From Gammaproteobacteria bacterium (lineage in GTDB: Bacteria; Pseudomonadota; Gammaproteobacteria; Pseudomonadales; Halieaceae): a stretch of 64,000 nucleotides of DNA. The notes beneath the pieces were generated by a model, which did no database searches, had not been told where the DNA came from, and saw nothing but the letters and a program-made list of their open reading frames with translations. The stretch is taken from the NCBI GenBank assembly GCA_024742415.1, contig JANSYN010000012.1, forward strand, positions 62,001-126,000, given 5' to 3'. The position numbers were made by a program, and so were the translations under genes. Below, one piece after another: positions 57,215 through 64,000 of the stretch (position 1 is the stretch's first letter; each line of letters opens with the position of its first letter).

Positions 57215-59287
57215 ATGACGCCAAACGGTCACAAAACGCCAGAACCTATCCGGCCAACCGGATTCAAACCACTAGGCACTGCACACACCGCCAGGCCGGC
57301 GCGCGCGCATTTGCGCCACAAAGTGTTGATTGGCGGCGGCGGCGTCCTGATGCTCTGCGCGCTGCTGTTCCTGCTAACTGCTCGTGCGGTCCAGATCGAT
57401 GCGATCGCACAGGCCAGGGCCAGCGTGTCGGTGAAAGGGCTGGCCGTACCCCTGGGCAGCCGCTACCTTCTGCTTCCAGGCACTTATGAGGTAACGGCAA
57501 CGGCACCGGGCTATCTTGCGCTCAGCACTACTGTTGAGGTGAGCAAAGCCAGCAGTCAACGTGTTGAACTTGTCCTGCAGCCACTGCCTGGCAAACTCAC
57601 TGTGCGCAGCTCGCCCGCCGGGGCAAAGTTGTTCATCGGCGGCGACTTTGTTGGCGAGACGCCTGTGCTGGAAGCGTCACTGCCGGCCGGTGTGCATGAG
57701 CTCGAACTACGCGACCCCCGGCATCTCCCACTGCGCCAATCCGTAGAAGTTACCGGACGCGCCGTGCTACAGGAGCTTGAGCTGAGCCTGCTGCCCGCGT
57801 GGGCAAGCGTGTCGATCGCCAGCAAACCTGACGGCGCAGAGATATTGGTGGACGGTGAGCCGGCCGGCGCCTCACCGCAACAACTGGAGTTATTGCAGGG
57901 CGAGCGCCAGTTGATGCTGCGCCTTGCGGGCTACGCAGACTGGCTTGAGACGTTGGACATTGCTGCAGGGGTATCACGCGATCTCGGAGTCATCGAACTG
58001 CAACCCGCACCGGGGCAGCTGCAACTGAATACAGAGCCCACTGGTGCCAACGTCACACTCAACGGTGATTTTCTCGGACAAACACCCCTGCTCATAGACA
58101 TGGCTCCAAACACCCAGCACACGTTGGGCATTCTCAAACCTGGCTACCAGCCCTACACGGAAGCGCTACAACTGGCGGCTTCCAGCATGCGCCAGAAAAC
58201 CGTAACACTGACGCCGCGCCTGGGCTCGGTGCGCGTGCGCGTCAATAACCCTGCCGCAGAGGTCCTGGTAAATGGCAAGCCCGTTGGCAAGGGCAGCCGA
58301 GTTTTGTCGTTGCCTGCGGTCGAGCAGCGTATTGAAATTCGCCTTGCGGGCTATGCCTCGATCGTAAGGCGTATTACGCCGCGACCGGGCCTTGAGCAAC
58401 TGGTCGAAGCAGAGCTCAAAACCAACGCAGAAGCGAGGTTGGCGCGCATCAAACCGCAGGTCAGCACTGGCGTTGGCCAAACATTGCTGCTGTTTAACCC
58501 ATCAGCAACAGGTTCTGGCCAGTTCACCATGGGCGCCTCCCGACGTGACCCTGGGCGCAGATCCAACGAAGTGCTGCGCCCGGTTGCATTGCAGCGCATG
58601 TTCTACCTGCAGGAAAAAGAAGTCACCAACGCCCAGTTCAGGCGCTTCCAGGCAGATCACAAGTCCGGGCAGGTACAGGGCAAGAGTCTCAATCGCGAAA
58701 CCCAGCCGGTAGTCAACATTAGCTGGCAGCAGGCCGCTTCATTTTGTAATTGGTTGAGCCGGCTGGACGGGCTACCGCCCTTTTACACTGAAGACCGTGG
58801 CATCATTACCGGCTTTGACCCCGCATCCATCGGGTACAGGCTTCCCTCCGAGGCCGAATGGGCCTGGGTTGCCCGCGTAAAAGGTGATGCACTGCTGCGC
58901 TTTGCCTGGGGCGACAGCTTTCCGCCCAGAGAAACGACCGGCAACTATGCCGACAGCGACTCGGCATTTATCAACGGCCGCGTCCTCAACGATTACAAGG
59001 ACGGGCATGTCGTGTCTGCACCGGTAGGCGCTTACCCGCCCAACCACAACGGAGTGTACGACCTCGACGGCAATGTGTCCGAGTGGGTACATGACATTTA
59101 CAGCATTCCGGTGTCCAACAACGCTACAATCACTGACCCGCTGGGCGAGCGCAGCGGTGATAACTATGTTGTCAGAGGTGCGAGCTGGAGCCATGCAAGA
59201 TTGCCCAACTTGCGACTGAGCTATCGCGATTATGGGCAAGCCGGGCGCGATGACGTAGGATTCAGAATCGCACGCTATGCAGAGTGA
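57215..59287 (+). CDS. Membrane-anchored PEGA-repeat protein with FGE/SUMF1-like domain
   Basis: 690 residues. One membrane helix (about 37-55), five PEGA-type units (about 66-405; e.g. RSSPAGAKLFIGGDFVGETP, NTEPTGANVTLNGDFLGQTP), and a C-terminal formylglycine-generating-enzyme-like domain (about 430-690; FTMGASRRDPGRR, PVVNISWQQAASFCNWLS, GYRLPSEAEWAWVAR, GNVSEWVHDIY, GFRIARYA). The active-site cysteines of true FGE enzymes are missing: the matching stretch reads RGASWSHARLPNLRLSYRD. It is therefore probably a binding rather than a catalytic module. Confidence 0.87.
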   Translation: MTPNGHKTPEPIRPTGFKPLGTAHTARPARAHLRHKVLIGGGGVLMLCALLFLLTARAVQIDAIAQARASVSVKGLAVPLGSRYLLLPGTYEVTATAPGYLALSTTVEVSKASSQRVELVLQPLPGKLTVRSSPAGAKLFIGGDFVGETPVLEASLPAGVHELELRDPRHLPLRQSVEVTGRAVLQELELSLLPAWASVSIASKPDGAEILVDGEPAGASPQQLELLQGERQLMLRLAGYADWLETLDIAAGVSRDLGVIELQPAPGQLQLNTEPTGANVTLNGDFLGQTPLLIDMAPNTQHTLGILKPGYQPYTEALQLAASSMRQKTVTLTPRLGSVRVRVNNPAAEVLVNGKPVGKGSRVLSLPAVEQRIEIRLAGYASIVRRITPRPGLEQLVEAELKTNAEARLARIKPQVSTGVGQTLLLFNPSATGSGQFTMGASRRDPGRRSNEVLRPVALQRMFYLQEKEVTNAQFRRFQADHKSGQVQGKSLNRETQPVVNISWQQAASFCNWLSRLDGLPPFYTEDRGIITGFDPASIGYRLPSEAEWAWVARVKGDALLRFAWGDSFPPRETTGNYADSDSAFINGRVLNDYKDGHVVSAPVGAYPPNHNGVYDLDGNVSEWVHDIYSIPVSNNATITDPLGERSGDNYVVRGASWSHARLPNLRLSYRDYGQAGRDDVGFRIARYAE

Positions 59288-59299
59288 GCGGAGCACATT

Positions 59300-59590
59300 A
59301 TGCCAACTCGTCTTTTTATGATTGCAGGAATGCTGCTACTGGTTTTTTTCTCCGGCCGGGCGCTGCCGCAGCCACGGGATGACGCAGATGACGCGGGCGC
59401 TCCAGCAACACTCCCCACCGCGCAACAACAAACACAGACCGAGGCAGTGCAGCCTGCTACCGTCTCACCCGCCTTGCCAGAAACAGCACCGGCCGACAGC
59501 GAAAACACTGCACAACGCTCACCTTATGACTATCGTTCGTCGGAAGAAATTTCGGAAGATCGCTCGGTGTCATTCCCCACCGATATATAG
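59300..59590 (+). CDS. Small secreted protein of unknown function
   Basis: 96 residues. A signal peptide (MPTRLFMIAGMLLLVFFSGRAL) followed by a Gln/Thr/Ala/Pro-rich, acidic and probably disordered chain with a C-terminal patch (YDYRSSEEISEDRSVSFP). No family is recognised. ggag lies 6 bases before the ATG. Its place just before the TolQ-like gene suggests it is an accessory subunit. Confidence 0.65.
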   Translation: MPTRLFMIAGMLLLVFFSGRALPQPRDDADDAGAPATLPTAQQQTQTEAVQPATVSPALPETAPADSENTAQRSPYDYRSSEEISEDRSVSFPTDI

Positions 59591-59598
59591 GATCCAGC

Positions 59599-60396
59599 AT
59601 GAAGCAGAGAATGTCTTCCGAGTTTATCTTCCAGGTATTTGCGCTACTGATCACCGTGGTCGTCGTCCATGCGATCTATGTAGGGGCTATCCGACCCAGC
59701 GCCGATGCACAGCTACAGCAACAGGCCGAACAACAGGCTGCGGGGATGGAGGTCACCTCCAATCGAAGTATCGTGGTTGTGATTCGTGACTTTGAGCAGG
59801 AAGCCTGCTTCATTTTGCTGTTCTGGGCGCTGGCCATCATGGGCTATAAAGGCCGCAAGACACTGCGAGAACGCGAGCTACTGGAGCGCAGCCTGCTGGA
59901 TATTCCCGAGGGGACCAGCGTATTGCCCGAAGATGCCCGGGAGTTTAGCCGCACACTAGAGGCACTACCTGAGCACGAGCAGGATTACCTACTGCCGCGC
60001 ACCTTACTCAGTGCGCTGCAGAGATTTGCTACCACCGGCAGCATCCAGGCGGTGTCTGATACCGTGAAGGAAAACTGCGAAGCGGAATCCGACCGCCTGG
60101 ATTCTGAAATGTCCATGGTGCGCTACATTGCCTGGGCTATCCCCTCAATTGGTTTTATCGGCACTGTGCGCGGGATCGGGGATGCGCTAGGCCAGGCCTA
60201 CAAAGCCGTGGAGGGCGACATCTCCGGTGTAACGGCGAGCCTGGGCGTCGCATTTAACAGCACATTCGTGGCGCTAATGCTGAGTATCATCATTATGTTT
60301 TGCCTGCACCAGTTGCAGCTATCACAGGAGCGACTGGTACTTGATTGCCAGCGACATGTTGACAAAAAACTGATGCGTTTTCTGGTAGCACACTGA
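59599..60396 (+). CDS. MotA/TolQ/ExbB-type proton channel protein
   Basis: 265 residues. Four predicted membrane helices (about 10-30, 66-82, 173-192, 213-237). The signature stretch AIPSIGFIGTVRGIGDAL, followed by GVTASLGVAFNSTFVALMLSI, matches the TolQ/ExbB/MotA core helices (PFxGLxGTVxGI and the following Thr-containing helix). These proteins form pentamers that let protons pass around a pair of partner helices. No ordinary ExbD/TolR gene follows; the partner helices are most likely in the two downstream vWA proteins. Confidence 0.87.
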   Translation: MKQRMSSEFIFQVFALLITVVVVHAIYVGAIRPSADAQLQQQAEQQAAGMEVTSNRSIVVVIRDFEQEACFILLFWALAIMGYKGRKTLRERELLERSLLDIPEGTSVLPEDAREFSRTLEALPEHEQDYLLPRTLLSALQRFATTGSIQAVSDTVKENCEAESDRLDSEMSMVRYIAWAIPSIGFIGTVRGIGDALGQAYKAVEGDISGVTASLGVAFNSTFVALMLSIIIMFCLHQLQLSQERLVLDCQRHVDKKLMRFLVAH

Positions 60397-61676
60397 TGAC
60401 CCCTGCCTTACTGGACATTCATGACCCCAACTTGCAGCTCTGGCACGGCGATACGCGCGTGCAGAGCCCCGGTTATGCGCTCATGGACGGCGACCACTAT
60501 GTCTTTGGCGAACCGGCTCGGGCCGCAGCAAGAATACACCCGCGCGGCATTAATACCCGGTTCTGGTGGCAACTGGGCACCGAGCCCCTGCAACCCGCTC
60601 TTGGCCCGGCGCGACACACGGCGGATCTGGCTCACGCTCACCTGCAGCAACTCCACCTTGAAGCAAACAAGCCACAAAGCGTTATTCTGACAACATCCAG
60701 CAGTATGCAGCGCGCACAGCTGGCACTGCTGCTGGGTATCGCCCAGGAATGTGAGTTTACCGTGGCTGCACTGGTCAACCGCAGCGTTGCGCTGGGTGCA
60801 TTGCATGCAACGACGGGTCGCACCTGGCACCTTGAGCTGCAGCTACACCAGGCCTGCCTGTCCGAACTGATACGCACCGATGGCCAGGTTGAGCTGGGCA
60901 AGGTAGTACCGCTGCCCGGCAACGGGCTGCTGCAAATGCAGGAAAATCTGGTAAAACGCTGTGCGAAAGCCTTTATCGAGCAAACCCGGTTTGACCCGCT
61001 GCGCAAGGCTGTCAGTGAACAGCACCTGTATGATGCACTGCCCCAGGCACTGCGGCGGCTGCAAACACGCCAGGAAACCAATCTGGACGTCGACGGCTAC
61101 CAGGCGCGAATTCTCAAAGCCGACCTCGCCACGGTGGGAGACAAACTGATCAACAGTCTCGACCAGGCGATCAGCCGCGAAGCGGGCACATTGCTCATTG
61201 ACCCGGTTCTGACACTGCTTCCCGGTTTCACACAGGCGCTGGATAAACACAACGGCGAGATTCGCAGTGCGGCCGCACAGGATGTCTGCACCGCCCTTGG
61301 CCAACATGGCAGTGTGGTGATACAACGCGACGGCGAACACCTGCATCATGTGGTGTCACTGCCCTGCCTCGCCCCAAAAGCCCGCGTGACGCAGACATCT
61401 GCAGCCCCGGTAACGCCAACGTCGCCCGTGAACAACCCTGCTAAGCCAACGCACCTGCTGCGCGGTGGGCAAGCATGGCCACTGGCGACTCACCACACGG
61501 CATTACCTGCGGGCTGGTGTCTGCAAGAAGCCAACGGACATTGGCAGTTAAACCCGGGAACAGGTGTTGCCATCGTCAACGCTACAACGCACTCAAGCGC
61601 GACACCGGTGTTTGCGGGTGACACAATCAGCATCGGGGAGCAGCCAGTGATTACCCTCATTAGGGTCGAGACCTAG
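60396..61676 (+). CDS. Possible actin/Hsp70-like protein with C-terminal FHA-like domain
   Basis: 426 residues, no membrane helix and no signal peptide, so cytoplasmic. The N-terminal 330 residues recall Hsp70/actin-fold proteins: GYALMDGDHYVFGEPARAAAR, INTRFWWQLGTEP, and SVILTTSSSMQRAQLALLLGIAQ followed by VNRSVALGALHATTG. The last 75 residues (PVFAGDTISIGEQPVITLIRV) resemble the end of an FHA fold. Both assignments are tentative. The ATG overlaps the channel gene stop by one base. It could be an ATP-dependent regulator on the cytoplasmic side of the channel. Confidence 0.55.
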   Translation: MTPALLDIHDPNLQLWHGDTRVQSPGYALMDGDHYVFGEPARAAARIHPRGINTRFWWQLGTEPLQPALGPARHTADLAHAHLQQLHLEANKPQSVILTTSSSMQRAQLALLLGIAQECEFTVAALVNRSVALGALHATTGRTWHLELQLHQACLSELIRTDGQVELGKVVPLPGNGLLQMQENLVKRCAKAFIEQTRFDPLRKAVSEQHLYDALPQALRRLQTRQETNLDVDGYQARILKADLATVGDKLINSLDQAISREAGTLLIDPVLTLLPGFTQALDKHNGEIRSAAAQDVCTALGQHGSVVIQRDGEHLHHVVSLPCLAPKARVTQTSAAPVTPTSPVNNPAKPTHLLRGGQAWPLATHHTALPAGWCLQEANGHWQLNPGTGVAIVNATTHSSATPVFAGDTISIGEQPVITLIRVET

Positions 61677-61681
61677 ACAAC

Positions 61682-62773
61682 ATGGCCCGTCGCAAGCGCA
61701 GCTTCAACACATTCAACCTCAGCTTTCTGGACGTGATGTCCTGTGGCTTTGGTGCAGTTGTGCTTGTGTACCTGATCATGAATCACGCCATTGAAGATGA
61801 AAGCCTCAAGCTCAATGAAAACCTGCTCTCAGAGGTCGACATGCTTGAGGTGCAGATGACTGAAGGACAGGCGGGCCTTGTGCAGTTGCGCAACACCCTG
61901 GCAGATGTCGATATGAAAATCGCCGATGCTCAGGGACGCGCCTCACGCATTGCGCAAGAGCGCGACGAGTGGGAGGCCAGAATTGCCGCAATCCGGGCGG
62001 ATGGATATGCACAGAACGATGACATCGAGGCGCTAAAGGCCCAGCTGAACGTACTGGAGACGGAACTGGAGCAGCTGCGTGCCGCCAGCGAATCCAATAG
62101 CGGCCAGAGCGCCCGGCGCTTCATCGGTGACGGTAACCGACAGTATCTCACCGGACTCAATCTTGGCGGTCGACACATTGCCATACTGGTCGACACGTCT
62201 TCAAGCATGCTCGCAGAAAAGCTGGTGCAGATTATCCGTTTAAGAAACATGGACGAATCGGTACAGCGCAATGCCCAGAAATGGGTGCGCACGCTGAACA
62301 CAGTAGATTGGATAACTTCCCAACTTCCTGTTGCTGCCAAGTACCAACTACTGGCTTTCAATACGCAAGCCTCCTATGCACTGGAGGAGACGCGTGGCAA
62401 GTGGCTGGAAGTCGCTAACCGCAGCCAACTTGACAGCGCCGTTAACAGTCTTCGAAAAAGAATTCCCGCCGGCGGCACCAGCCTGGAGAACGCTTTCCTG
62501 GCACTGCAGGACCTGTCGCCGCCACCGGACAACATATTCCTGTTGACCGACGGGTTGCCAACCCAGGGAACCTCACCGCCAAAAAGCAGCAAAGTCAGCG
62601 GCAGTGACCGGGTCAAGCTGTACCGTGAAGCCGTCAAGCGGCTGCCAACCAATGTGCCAGTGAATATCATTCTCGCGCCCATGGAGGGAGACCCAATGGC
62701 CGCTTCCGAATTCTGGCAACTCGCTACGCTTTCTCGCGGGTCATTGCTTAGCCCTTCCAGGGACTGGCCCTGA
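61682..62773 (+). CDS. von Willebrand A protein with ExbD/TolR-like membrane helix (1)
   Basis: 363 residues. A basic N-terminus (MARRKRSFNTF), then a helix with Asp17 at its cytoplasmic end (NLSFLDVMSCGFGAVVLVYLIM), a coiled coil (about 40-140), and a periplasmic vWA domain with MIDAS Asp171 (ILVDTSSSML), PAGGTSLENAFLAL and NIFLLTDGLPTQ. In ExbD/TolR the proton-carrying Asp stands in the same FxDV context. The gene stop and the next start overlap by one base. Confidence 0.85.
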   Translation: MARRKRSFNTFNLSFLDVMSCGFGAVVLVYLIMNHAIEDESLKLNENLLSEVDMLEVQMTEGQAGLVQLRNTLADVDMKIADAQGRASRIAQERDEWEARIAAIRADGYAQNDDIEALKAQLNVLETELEQLRAASESNSGQSARRFIGDGNRQYLTGLNLGGRHIAILVDTSSSMLAEKLVQIIRLRNMDESVQRNAQKWVRTLNTVDWITSQLPVAAKYQLLAFNTQASYALEETRGKWLEVANRSQLDSAVNSLRKRIPAGGTSLENAFLALQDLSPPPDNIFLLTDGLPTQGTSPPKSSKVSGSDRVKLYREAVKRLPTNVPVNIILAPMEGDPMAASEFWQLATLSRGSLLSPSRDWP

Positions 62774-63768
62774 TGGCTCGCCGCCGCGCACGCGCGCCGG
62801 AAGAGTTCTCGCTGTCGTTTCTGGACGTCATATGCTGCGGCTTCGGCGCAGTGATTCTTTTGCTGATGATTACCAAGACTGTTGAGCCGCAAATTATAGA
62901 AGCCTCCACCGTCAACCTGGAGGGCAGGCTCGCGGCACTGCAAGAACAGGTATTTAGCATTCGGGGCGAGTCGCGCATTCTCAATCGCGACCTGAACGCA
63001 AAGCAAGAGCAGTTGTCAGAGTACGACGAGCGCATAGCGATTCTGCGCGGGGAATTGGCCGCAGCCAGGAGCCGTCACGACGACACCCTGGTGGCAACGA
63101 GCAGCAACGCTGTCATTACCGCCGAGCTGGCCGATGCCAAGCAAAGCCTCACTCTGGAAATGGAGAGGCTTCTCGGCCAGCAGTACCGCGCAAAAAATCA
63201 GATGATTGGTGGCATACCGGTAGACAGCGAATACATCATTTTCATCATTGACACCTCTGGCTCAATGCGCAGTGCCTGGCCTCGCGTGCTGCAAGAAATC
63301 GAAGCGACGTTGAGTATTTATCCAGAAGTGAAAGGTATACAGGTCATGAATGACATGGGTAATTATCTTTTCAGTCGCTATCGCGGGCGCTGGATTCCTG
63401 ATTCGCCCAGTCGACGCAAACTCATCCTGCAAAATCTCGCCGGATGGCACGTATTCAGTAATTCCAGCCCGGTAGAGGGGATCACCTCCGCGATCAGTAC
63501 GTTTTACGAGCCCGGCAAGAAAATCAGCCTGTACGTTTTTGGCGATGAATTCACCGGCAGCTCGATCGCACAGGTCATCGACCGCGTGGACGCCATCAAC
63601 CGTGAAGATGCCAACGGGAACCGGCTTGTACGCATACACGCCGTGGGGTTTCCCATTGTGTTTCTGGCCTCAAACCAACAGCAAACCGGCATACGCTTTG
63701 CCACACTGATGCGCGAGCTGACCTATCGCAATGGAGGCACGTTTGTTGCGCTGGATAACATTCGCTAG
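62773..63768 (+). CDS. von Willebrand A protein with ExbD/TolR-like membrane helix (2)
   Basis: 331 residues, a diverged paralogue of the previous gene. MARRRARAPEEF precedes a helix with Asp18 (SLSFLDVICCGFGAVILLLMI), then a coiled coil (about 45-130) and a vWA domain with MIDAS Asp160 (FIIDTSGSMRS). The conserved string SFLDV-x-x-CGFGAV is shared by both paralogues. Like ExbD or TolR dimers they probably pair, here as a heterodimer. Confidence 0.85.
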   Translation: MARRRARAPEEFSLSFLDVICCGFGAVILLLMITKTVEPQIIEASTVNLEGRLAALQEQVFSIRGESRILNRDLNAKQEQLSEYDERIAILRGELAAARSRHDDTLVATSSNAVITAELADAKQSLTLEMERLLGQQYRAKNQMIGGIPVDSEYIIFIIDTSGSMRSAWPRVLQEIEATLSIYPEVKGIQVMNDMGNYLFSRYRGRWIPDSPSRRKLILQNLAGWHVFSNSSPVEGITSAISTFYEPGKKISLYVFGDEFTGSSIAQVIDRVDAINREDANGNRLVRIHAVGFPIVFLASNQQQTGIRFATLMRELTYRNGGTFVALDNIR

Positions 63769-64000
63769 CAGCCGCCCATGGGGGCGACGCGTTGCAGGTG
63801 CGCTTGCAATGTTGTGCCTGCTGAGCGCCTGTGGGCCGACGCAAGTCCAGGTACAGGGCAACTTCCCCTCACCGCTACTGGACCCGCTACCGATAACCCT
63901 TGGCGTATGGTATTCGCAGGAGTTTCGGGATCACGCATTTTTTGACGAGGCAAAAGGCCCTGGCGATTCTGAATGGGTGGTGCGGACCGGACAGGCGCAG
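63746..64000 (+). CDS. Lipoprotein, partial (runs off the window)
   Basis: The first 85 codons of a lipoprotein: the basic N-region MRWITFASSRPWGRRVAG leads to lipobox LSAC with Cys29, then PLPITLGVWYSQEFRDHAF. The TTG start at 63746 has ggagg 8 bases upstream and overlaps the previous gene by 23 bases; an ATG at 63809 would cut the signal peptide. The C-terminus is outside the window. The start of the mature part recalls the LLDVGIVAF stretch of the second lipoprotein of the operon, so the two may be related. Confidence 0.75.
   Translation, partial: MRWITFASSRPWGRRVAGALAMLCLLSACGPTQVQVQGNFPSPLLDPLPITLGVWYSQEFRDHAFFDEAKGPGDSEWVVRTGQAQ

Noticed and set aside
57215..61676. Type VI secretion accessory genes (FHA, PEGA/SUMF1 parts)
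   Set aside because: No core type VI genes (sheath, TssJLM, ClpV, Hcp, VgrG) are present.
59599..63768. Zorya-type anti-phage system (channel plus partner)
   Set aside because: A MotA-like channel is present, but the partner proteins have vWA domains rather than an OmpA-like domain, and no ZorC/ZorD helicase-nuclease genes are seen in the window.

Overview
The window reads as chromosomal DNA of a GC-rich gammaproteobacterium. The run hfq-hflX-hflK-hflC-DUF2065-hisZ-purA preceded by nnrD-tsaE-amiB-mutL-miaA, and the queG / orn / rsgA / psd neighbourhood, are arrangements typical of that class. Together with the many conserved marine-type hypothetical genes they suggest a Cellvibrionales/Halieaceae-like marine bacterium; this placement is inference, as no rRNA is present. 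No tRNA, rRNA, CRISPR array, insertion sequence or prophage was seen. Coding density is high and several convergent genes end within a few bases of each other or overlap.

Layout. 1-1095: the 5' part of a membrane acyltransferase. 1697-5883 (minus): a three-gene signalling operon made of an OmpR-type response regulator, a LysM-FecR periplasmic protein and a CHASE2 sensor kinase, with a terminator at 1466-1489. 6354-9482 (plus): lemA, an M48 membrane protease and a short AraC-type regulator. 9538-13926: an ElyC/YdcF protein and the sugar-nucleotide enzymes GalE, Ugd and UDP-glucuronate decarboxylase. 14049-27279 (minus): a long housekeeping block for purine and histidine synthesis, membrane quality control (HflKC), Hfq, tRNA modification, mismatch repair, cell-wall amidase and metabolite repair. 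27394-38268: queG, orn, rsgA, psd, a candidate outer-membrane protein, a PIN-PhoH ATPase, RNase II and asnS, with a striking 12-bp tandem repeat at 33847-33954. 38385-52085: mostly single genes (SYLF protein, SDR, PPOX protein, transglutaminase/TPR lipoprotein, a 43-residue membrane protein, CysH, an orphan ParA, iron alcohol dehydrogenase, DUF924, Nudix, CinA, PdxH, GNAT, gamma-glutamyltransferase, thioesterase).

The most unusual part is 52221-64000, an eleven-gene plus-strand operon that runs off the right edge. A sigma70-like promoter lies at 52129-52158. The genes are packed with 1-34 bp gaps or short overlaps. They encode a TPR protein with a TonB-C-like end, two lipoproteins, a membrane-anchored TPR protein, a membrane protein with repeated PEGA-like units and a cysteine-less formylglycine-enzyme-like domain, a small secreted protein, a TolQ/ExbB/MotA-type proton channel, a possible actin/Hsp70-like protein, two von Willebrand A proteins, and a third lipoprotein. 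Both vWA proteins begin with a single membrane helix carrying an ExbD/TolR-like aspartate (motif SFLDV). I infer a proton-motive-force-driven envelope machine in which the vWA proteins take the place of ExbD/TolR. I do not recognise it as a named system.
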